From the NCBI GenBank assembly GCA_965215705.1, contig CBDCEE010000003.1:806001-870000 (forward strand): 64,000 nt of DNA, given 5' to 3'. Below are positions 58,497 to 64,000 of the stretch, in pieces. The position numbers and the translations under genes are program-made. This DNA comes from JAAXPZ01 sp965215705. GTDB taxonomy: Bacteria > Campylobacterota > Campylobacteria > Campylobacterales > Sulfurovaceae. Position 1 is the stretch's first letter. Each line of letters begins with the position of its first letter. Under the pieces are notes generated by a model. That model was not told the origin of the DNA. It saw only the letters and a program-made list of their open reading frames with translations, and did not search any database.

Positions 58497-60311
58497 CTAC
58501 AGTAATCCCCACTGCTGCACAAACGCCTCATCCCACTCTACCAATCCACGCTCACGCAGGCTCTCCAGTACCTCTCGGGTACAAAGGGTATCGCCTGGCC
58601 ACTCTCTGTCGTAGCCGTCATGTTTGTTTTTGTTGGTACCATCCACTGCGATGAAAGGCTCGAGAGTGATATCCCGCTGGGCATCGATATTGTTGACCAC
58701 ACGCCAGATGAGCATATAGGGGTTCTCCAGATCATTGCCCTCCTCATCAACGATAATGAGGAGTTTAATATAAGGGCCAAAGGTATGGAGTTTGGAGATG
58801 AGATACTTCTGCGACTGCTGCTTGTCCACCGTGATGATACAGATCGGGCTTTTGGTATGAGTCATATACTGCTTGAGTCCTTTGACCCGCTCATCGATCT
58901 GCTGCATCATCATTAGAAGCTCTGCATCGGTATGAAGCATCTCTACCCCGGCTGCTACCTCTTCTCCAGTGGCATCTACGCCCAGCTTGCCACCTACCAG
59001 CTGCTCAGGTGAGGAGTGGTCGAGATGATCGACGATACCCTGGGTGATAAGGATCTTCTCCCTGTCCAGTCTGTTGAGGATATGCTCGGTGAGTGCTTCA
59101 TGATCCTCCAACTCTGGTGCATCCTCTCCTACAAAGATCGCATGCTTGACAAAGCTCATCTGTCCTACACCCCAAAAGGCATGCATGAACTGCTGGGCAT
59201 GCCCTTTGTAGAGGGTTTTCATCTTCGCCAATATCAGGTTGTGAAAGACACCGTTTTCAGGCATATAATAGTCGATGAGATCTGGTGCCATGGGTTTAAG
59301 CATCGGCAGGAAGATACGTTCGGTTGCCCAGCCCATGTATTTGTCCTCCAGAGGCGGCTTGCCTACGACAGTGGCTTGAAATACAGGGTTTTTCTTCATC
59401 GTGATCGTCTCGATATCCATCACAGGGAAAGGCTCCTTGAGGGTATAGTAGCCCGTATGATCCCCAAAAGGCCCCTCGATCTCGGTGAGTTCTGGATCGA
59501 CAAAGCCCTCGATCACCACATCCACATCGGCAGGGATATAGATCTCATTGGTCAGTGATTTGACGATGCGGGCATTTTTGTTTCTGACAAAGCCATAGAG
59601 CAGTAGCTCAAACATCCCATACGGCATCGGTGCCTGCCCACACCAGATATAGAGCGGATCACCGCCGATAGCAACAGTGACTGGCATCTTTTTGCCTGCA
59701 CGCTGATACTGATCAAAGAAGTGGCTGGCATCCTTGTGTATCTGCCAGTGCATGCCTAGGCGGTTTTTGCCATACTGCTGAAGGCGATACATACCTAGGT
59801 TTTGCATGGAGCCATCCAGAGAGCGGGTATAGACCTGCCCCATAGTGATGAACCGTCCCCCATCCTCTTCCCAAGTCTTGAGGATCGGTAGCGTGTCCAG
59901 ATCGACCTCTGCTTTGGGGATGATCACCTCTTGGCACGCGCCCTTGCCTTTAAGTCGCTTAGGGAATACATTTTTCAAAGAGAAGAGTTTGGGCAGCATC
60001 GCCAGTTTGGCTTTGAATCCTTTGGGTGGCTTGAGCTTGAGTAGATCATCGATACCCTGTGCCACCTCATCAGGATGCTTACCAAATATCTCTTGTGTCA
60101 CCTCACGGTTGGCAAAGATATTCATCAGCACTGGCATCTCATATTCGATCCCTTTAGCCCGATAGATCGGCTTGGTAAAGAGTATCGGTCTGGAGCTCTC
60201 TCGTTTGACCTCTAGATACGCCACATGCGGGATCTCTAGCTCTATATCGAGAGGCTCATCTATGATCTTGAGGTTGCCATGCTCCTTGAGCCACTGTACT
60301 ACATCTTGCAT
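58497..60311 (-). CDS. UbiD-family decarboxylase, menaquinone biosynthesis type
   Basis: A 604-residue prenylated-FMN-dependent decarboxylase of the UbiD family. It has the family core IPHVAYLEVKRESSRPILF at the N-terminus, RLQQYGKNRLGMHWQIHKDASHFFDQY, GGDPLYIWCGQAPMPYG and ELTEIEGPFGDHTGYY (catalytic E-x-P region). The 600-residue form is usual in Campylobacterota, where it decarboxylates a menaquinone precursor in the futalosine pathway. It starts 2 nt after the PIN toxin stop, so its expression may depend on the toxin-antitoxin promoter. Confidence 0.85.
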   Translation of the reverse strand: MQDVVQWLKEHGNLKIIDEPLDIELEIPHVAYLEVKRESSRPILFTKPIYRAKGIEYEMPVLMNIFANREVTQEIFGKHPDEVAQGIDDLLKLKPPKGFKAKLAMLPKLFSLKNVFPKRLKGKGACQEVIIPKAEVDLDTLPILKTWEEDGGRFITMGQVYTRSLDGSMQNLGMYRLQQYGKNRLGMHWQIHKDASHFFDQYQRAGKKMPVTVAIGGDPLYIWCGQAPMPYGMFELLLYGFVRNKNARIVKSLTNEIYIPADVDVVIEGFVDPELTEIEGPFGDHTGYYTLKEPFPVMDIETITMKKNPVFQATVVGKPPLEDKYMGWATERIFLPMLKPMAPDLIDYYMPENGVFHNLILAKMKTLYKGHAQQFMHAFWGVGQMSFVKHAIFVGEDAPELEDHEALTEHILNRLDREKILITQGIVDHLDHSSPEQLVGGKLGVDATGEEVAAGVEMLHTDAELLMMMQQIDERVKGLKQYMTHTKSPICIITVDKQQSQKYLISKLHTFGPYIKLLIIVDEEGNDLENPYMLIWRVVNNIDAQRDITLEPFIAVDGTNKNKHDGYDREWPGDTLCTREVLESLRERGLVEWDEAFVQQWGLL

Positions 60312-60313
60312 TT

Positions 60314-60703
60314 CTATCCTTTAAAATCACTGCTTGTCACAACAGGGATGTTTTGACTATAAAATCTTTTATCATTGCTGATGATTACTTCACACCCCTC
60401 ACTCTTGGCAGCCACAAACTGTAATGCATCTTCGAAATCACTACTTTCTATTTCTAGTGCTTCCAGGGAGAGTGCATTATTCATACCGACCACTTTGAAA
60501 TGTTTGATAATGAGTGCTAAAAACTGTTTGGCATCTACGCCTTGCCTTTTGGCAACATAATCAATATTGACTAGGGTAATATCAAGTACAATACCGTCAT
60601 GCAAGCCAATCTCGATGGCATTGAGAAGCATCTCTGCCTGCTCTGCTCCCTCTCTCTGAAGCAAGAGATCCAAAAATATATTGGTATCTAAAAATAGTTT
60701 CAT
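60314..60703 (-). CDS. PIN-domain toxin (VapC-like)
   Basis: A 129-residue PIN protein with acidic active-site residues: D6 in LFLDTNIFLDLL, E near residue 42, and D90s in SSDFEDALQFVAA plus a late D in ISNDKRF. It is predicted to be a metal-dependent RNase. It overlaps no gene but immediately follows the antitoxin (stop and start adjacent). The usual PIN length is about 130. Confidence 0.85.
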   Translation of the reverse strand: MKLFLDTNIFLDLLLQREGAEQAEMLLNAIEIGLHDGIVLDITLVNIDYVAKRQGVDAKQFLALIIKHFKVVGMNNALSLEALEIESSDFEDALQFVAAKSEGCEVIISNDKRFYSQNIPVVTSSDFKG

Positions 60704-60961
60704 CTATTTACCATCATTGATAATATGATTGTATCGCTCATCATCTGTTTTGAAATCATTGGATAGCAGGCCCTTAAACTCAGAGAAGCTACCCTCAATT
60801 TTTCCTTTTTTATTTTGCAACTGTTTGAGTAATTGATTGTATATCTCATAAGGCAATATCACTGCCCGTTTGGTTTTATTTTTTTTATCTATGACAATGG
60901 TTTGCTCATCCAGTATCTTAGTAAAATTGGCTTGTGCTTGTGCGATACCCAGTTCTAACAT
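60704..60961 (-). CDS. Antitoxin (Phd/YefM-like)
   Basis: An 85-residue antitoxin. The N-terminus ELGIAQAQANFTKILDEQTIVIDKKNKTKRAVILPYEIYNQL has the Phd/YefM pattern of an initial DNA-binding beta fold, with a helical tail that would bind the PIN toxin. It is the first gene of the operon antitoxin-toxin-ubiD. Confidence 0.75.
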   Translation of the reverse strand: MLELGIAQAQANFTKILDEQTIVIDKKNKTKRAVILPYEIYNQLLKQLQNKKGKIEGSFSEFKGLLSNDFKTDDERYNHIINDGK

Positions 60962-61088
60962 AGTTATATCCTTATACTTACTTTATTATACATATATTAT
61001 ATCATAATCTATTTTTTATTGTCAAGAAGAGAAAATTAACCACGAAAAGAGTATGATATGATTAAAAATAGAACAGGTCAAAACATCC

Positions 61089-62141
61089 ATGAAAATACTG
61101 GTCTCTGCACTGGAACACTCTGCCAATGTACATCTAAGATCACTGATGGCATATTTGCCCAATGATGTGGAACTCATAGGTATCTATGACCAAAACCTTG
61201 GCTCTCCTATCGCGGATGTACAATCCATGGCTGTGATGGGGTATGTGGATGCTTTCAAAAAGCTCCGCTTCTATCTCAAGCTGGCAGCAGAAATGGTGAC
61301 ACTGGCAGAAGAAGCGGACAAGGTACTCCTCATCGACTCCTCAGGATTTAATCTGCCTTTGGCGAAAAAGCTCAAGAAAAAGTACCCCGACAAAGAGATC
61401 ATCTACTATATTCTCCCCGAGGCCTGGGCATGGAAACGGGGACGGATCAAAAAACTCGAGAAGAGGATCGATACGCTCGCCTCTATCCTCCCCTTTGAAA
61501 AGGACTATTATAGTGACAGTGCCCCTATCACCTATGTCGGGCATCCACTCCTCGATCAGATAAGCAGGTTCAAGATAGGGATCGAGCCAGAGATCAGCAC
61601 GGTCTGTTTCATGCCTGGCTCACGTAAGAGCATTATACGCAAGCTGATGCCTACTTTTCGCGAAGTTTTAGACAAGATCGATACCAAAGCGATCCTTGTC
61701 ATCCCACGGCACTTCAGCCAAGAGGAGATACATGGACTTTATGGTAATCTTACAGGATTTGAGATCGCCTATGATGCCAGAGAGGCTCTGCTGGAGAGTG
61801 ACTTTGCCTTTGTCTGCAAAGGTACCGCCACGCTGGAGGCTTCTCTGATCGGTACACCATTTGCACTGGTATACAAGTTTGCAACCTTGGACTACCTGCT
61901 CTATAAAATGCTGGTAAAGATCCCATTTATCGGACTTGGAAATATCCTACTCAAAGCAGATAAAAACAGAGTACTCCATCCCGAACTGATACAAAATGAG
62001 GTCACAGCAGAAAACCTGATCCATACGATGCAGTCCATGGATAGAGAGTGTTTTTACCAAGACTCTCTAAACCTGCTGGAGTATCTCAAGCATGGCAGTG
62101 CAGAAGCAACTGCCAAACTCATACTAAAGAAGAGACAATGA
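61089..62141 (+). CDS. lpxB: Lipid-A-disaccharide synthase
   Basis: A 350-residue GT19 glycosyltransferase. It joins UDP-diacylglucosamine (or its diamino analogue) to lipid X in the inner membrane. Recognisable are YILPEAWAWKRGRIKKLEKRID, the E-x-x... stretch LPFEKDYYSD, and VGHPLLDQ, CFMPGSRKSIIRKLMPTF, VCKGTATLEASLIGTPFALVYK. Typical length is about 370. It overlaps the aminotransferase gene by 4 nt (ATGA), the first of a lipid A cluster. Confidence 0.93.
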   Translation: MKILVSALEHSANVHLRSLMAYLPNDVELIGIYDQNLGSPIADVQSMAVMGYVDAFKKLRFYLKLAAEMVTLAEEADKVLLIDSSGFNLPLAKKLKKKYPDKEIIYYILPEAWAWKRGRIKKLEKRIDTLASILPFEKDYYSDSAPITYVGHPLLDQISRFKIGIEPEISTVCFMPGSRKSIIRKLMPTFREVLDKIDTKAILVIPRHFSQEEIHGLYGNLTGFEIAYDAREALLESDFAFVCKGTATLEASLIGTPFALVYKFATLDYLLYKMLVKIPFIGLGNILLKADKNRVLHPELIQNEVTAENLIHTMQSMDRECFYQDSLNLLEYLKHGSAEATAKLILKKRQ

Positions 62142-63235
62142 AAATCAATTTTATAGACCTAAAATCCCAATACCAAGCCTACAAAGAAGAGATAGACAAA
62201 GAGGTACTCGAAGTGATGGCCTCTGCCCAGTTCATCGGTGGAGAAAAACTCACTATGCTAGAGCGTGACCTTGCTGCCTATACCGGAGCCAAACATGCCA
62301 TAGGGTGCAGCAGCGGTACCGATGCTCTCCTGCTCTCGCTCATGGCACTGGATATCGGTGTCGGAGATGAAGTGATCACTACCCCTTTTACCTTCATCGC
62401 CACCGCAGAGGTGATCGCCCTGTTAGGTGCCAAGAGTGTCTTCGTCGATATCGATGAGACGACCTATAATATCGATCCCGCATTGATAGAGTCCGCTATT
62501 ACAGACAAAACCAAAGCAATCATCCCCGTCTCACTCTATGGACAGTGTGCCGATATGGATGCGATCAATGCCATAGCCAGTAAACACAATCTACCGGTGA
62601 TCGAAGATGGCTGTCAAAGCTTTGGCGCCACCTACAAGGGCAAAAGATCCTGCAACCTCTCCACCATCGGCTGTACCTCCTTCTTCCCCTCCAAGCCACT
62701 GGGAGCCTATGGGGACGGTGGGGCGATCTTCACCTCTGATGATGTATTGGCAGAGAAGATCAGAATGCTTCTCAATCATGGGCAAAATGAACGCTACAAA
62801 CACAAACTTATCGGAATAAACGGACGACTCGATGCCATTCAGGCAGCTGTGTTGAATGTGAAACTTGCTCATTTCGATGCAGAGGTTACCAAGCGTGAAG
62901 AGATCGCAGATCGATACTCTAGGCTGCTCAAAGAGAGCAGAATCATCATCCCTGCCATCGCAGAAGGCAACCACAGTGTCTATGCCCAATACTCTATCCG
63001 AACTACAGACAGAGAAGCACTCTCCGCATATCTACAATCCAAAGATATCCCCGTAGCTGTACACTATCCAATGCCCTTGCATCTACAGGAAGCTTTCCTG
63101 TATCTGGGCTATCATAAAGGGGACTTCCCACTCTCAGAAAGAATCAGTGATGAGATTATGTCATTGCCGATGAGCCCCTACCTCACACAAGAGCAACAAG
63201 ACTACATCGTCTCTACTATTAAGGAGGTATCATGA
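62138..63235 (+). CDS. gnnB: DegT/DnrJ/EryC1-family aminotransferase, probable GnnB
   Basis: A 365-residue PLP aminotransferase. The catalytic lysine lies in SFFPSKPLGAYGDGG (about residue 188), and IGCSSGTDALLLSL and VIEDGCQSFGATYKGK give the cofactor contacts. Given the gene order lpxB-this-Gfo/Idh, it should transaminate UDP-3-keto-GlcNAc to UDP-GlcNAc3N (GnnB) for a lipid A with amide-linked 3-acyl chains. WbpE-like roles in other polysaccharides remain possible. The start at 62138 overlaps lpxB by 4 nt; a GTG frame start at 62048 is rejected. Confidence 0.8.
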   Translation: MKINFIDLKSQYQAYKEEIDKEVLEVMASAQFIGGEKLTMLERDLAAYTGAKHAIGCSSGTDALLLSLMALDIGVGDEVITTPFTFIATAEVIALLGAKSVFVDIDETTYNIDPALIESAITDKTKAIIPVSLYGQCADMDAINAIASKHNLPVIEDGCQSFGATYKGKRSCNLSTIGCTSFFPSKPLGAYGDGGAIFTSDDVLAEKIRMLLNHGQNERYKHKLIGINGRLDAIQAAVLNVKLAHFDAEVTKREEIADRYSRLLKESRIIIPAIAEGNHSVYAQYSIRTTDREALSAYLQSKDIPVAVHYPMPLHLQEAFLYLGYHKGDFPLSERISDEIMSLPMSPYLTQEQQDYIVSTIKEVS

Positions 63236-64000
63236 TGAAAATAGCCATTATTGGTCTGGGTGCCATGGGGAAGAATCACTATCGCATCCTCAAGGAGCTG
63301 GAGGAGTCAGCGACGATCGTAGGACTCTGTGATGCTGTGACACTAGAGGGCTATAGTGAACCCTGCTACACTGATGTAGAGGAGATGCTGGAGCATACCA
63401 AACCTGATGCCGTGATTATTGCCACACCCACCTTTCTACACAAAGAGGTGGCACTGCAGTGTATCGAAAGAGGTATCCATATCTTCATCGAAAAACCTGC
63501 AGCTGCTAGCGTAGAAGATGCCCGAATCATCCTCGAAGCTTCCCAGGCAAAAGGGGTAAGAAGCTGCGTAGGACATGTCGAGCGTTTCAACCCTGTGGTA
63601 CAAGCACTACAAGAGGAGCTCAAAGACAGAGAGATCTATACGATCTCTATCACCAGAGTAGGTCCATTCCCCCCTCGTATCGCTGATGTAGGGGTACTGA
63701 CTGATCTCTCCGTACATGATATCGATCTCATGCGTTTTATCACGCACAGAGAGATCAAAAATCAGGCGATCTTTAAATCCCAAAAAATACATAACCATCA
63801 CGAGGACAACGCAGTACTCAACTTTGAATTAGATGATCACATCATCGCTAATATCCTCACCAACTGGCTGACCCCTTTCAAAAAAAGAGTTATCGAAGTG
63901 GCATGTAAAAATGTCTACCTCGAAGCAGACCTCATCACACAAAATCTCACTGAGTACTCAGGATACAGCAAACAAAACTCCTATGTGGTTAGAGATTGCC
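63232..64000 (+). CDS. gnnA: Gfo/Idh/MocA-family oxidoreductase, probable GnnA (partial, C-terminus outside window)
   Basis: About 256 codons are visible. The N-terminus MKIAIIGLGAMGKNHYRIL is the NAD-binding Rossmann fold, IFIEKPAAASVEDA carries the E-K-P motif, and GHVERFNPVVQALQEEL and LSVHDIDLMRF (with H-D) belong to the substrate site. With the upstream aminotransferase it should oxidise UDP-GlcNAc at C3 (GnnA). Two ATG codons (63232, 63235) follow AAGGAGG; the former overlaps the aminotransferase stop. Confidence 0.8.
   Translation, partial: MMKIAIIGLGAMGKNHYRILKELEESATIVGLCDAVTLEGYSEPCYTDVEEMLEHTKPDAVIIATPTFLHKEVALQCIERGIHIFIEKPAAASVEDARIILEASQAKGVRSCVGHVERFNPVVQALQEELKDREIYTISITRVGPFPPRIADVGVLTDLSVHDIDLMRFITHREIKNQAIFKSQKIHNHHEDNAVLNFELDDHIIANILTNWLTPFKKRVIEVACKNVYLEADLITQNLTEYSGYSKQNSYVVRDC

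Noticed and set aside
62048..62137. GTG-started extension of the aminotransferase
   Set aside because: It overlaps lpxB for 90 nt and the ATG at 62138 gives the family N-terminus.
1..64000. CRISPR arrays, rRNA, tRNA, insertion sequences
   Set aside because: No regularly spaced repeats, no rRNA or tRNA signatures and no transposase genes were seen when reading both strands; a tRNA scan and an Infernal search would be decisive.

Overview
The window reads as chromosomal DNA of a free-living Campylobacterota bacterium, most likely Sulfurovum-like. This is inferred from protein resemblance, not from a database search. Supporting signs are a short RecO with a single CxxC pair, a MurF with an N-terminal membrane region, a UbiD-type menaquinone decarboxylase, a PerR-type regulator beside a 2-Cys peroxiredoxin, Feo iron uptake, and an lpxB-gnnB-gnnA type lipid A cluster. 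Genes are dense, in short operons on both strands. I see no rRNA, tRNA, CRISPR array, prophage or insertion sequence.

Layout. 1-5872: a sugar-acid catabolic locus, unusual for this phylum: an enolase-superfamily enzyme and a sugar-binding protein on the minus strand, divergent from an S24/CI-like regulator, a DgoA-type aldolase, a KDG kinase and an Eda-type aldolase, then a convergent NahK-like sugar kinase. 6001-16085: recO, then envelope genes (murF, hydrolase, two L,D-transpeptidase-fold proteins, a BaiN-like flavoprotein), ruvA, a 48-residue small protein, a polytopic membrane protein and murJ. 16198-23247: cysS, a lipoprotein with a C9 tract beside its -10 box, pyrD, an M16 peptidase, dapA, a FabL-like enoyl reductase and pgsA. 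23325-25992: an unassigned membrane/periplasmic protein pair and CvpA.

26060-31122 is a metal and metalloid region: a CsoR/RcnR-family regulator with an SO_0444-like Cu/Zn permease behind a perfect palindrome, an orphan NosD-like beta-helix protein, and an arsR-arsC-thioredoxin-permease-rhodanese operon behind a long inverted repeat. 31256-37621 holds accessory metabolism: a GH26-like secreted glycosidase, DUF523, an AraC regulator, EamA and LysE exporters, an RraA-like protein and small membrane proteins. 37733-41358: feoAB, a Fur box and a divergent frameshifted MFS gene. 41373-45989: an unknown coiled-coil membrane protein, rseP, yggS, perR, peroxiredoxin and a YqiA-like esterase.

45990-52424: a dipeptide epimerase divergent from a complete dipeptide ABC transporter, suggesting import and use of murein-type peptides. 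52492-54007 is an AT-rich island with a CoiA-like nuclease and a HigBA-like toxin-antitoxin pair. 54191-58405: a periplasmic rhodanese, a YqaA-like protein, a carotenoid-desaturase-like oxidoreductase with a DUF2141 protein, a Crp/Fnr regulator and an ACT protein. 58497-60961: a UbiD decarboxylase gene directly behind a VapBC-like module. 61089-64000: lpxB, a DegT aminotransferase and a Gfo/Idh oxidoreductase, probably making a diamino-sugar lipid A. Small palindromic repeats sharing the core GGTGCGT...ACGCACC and related hairpins are scattered between genes.
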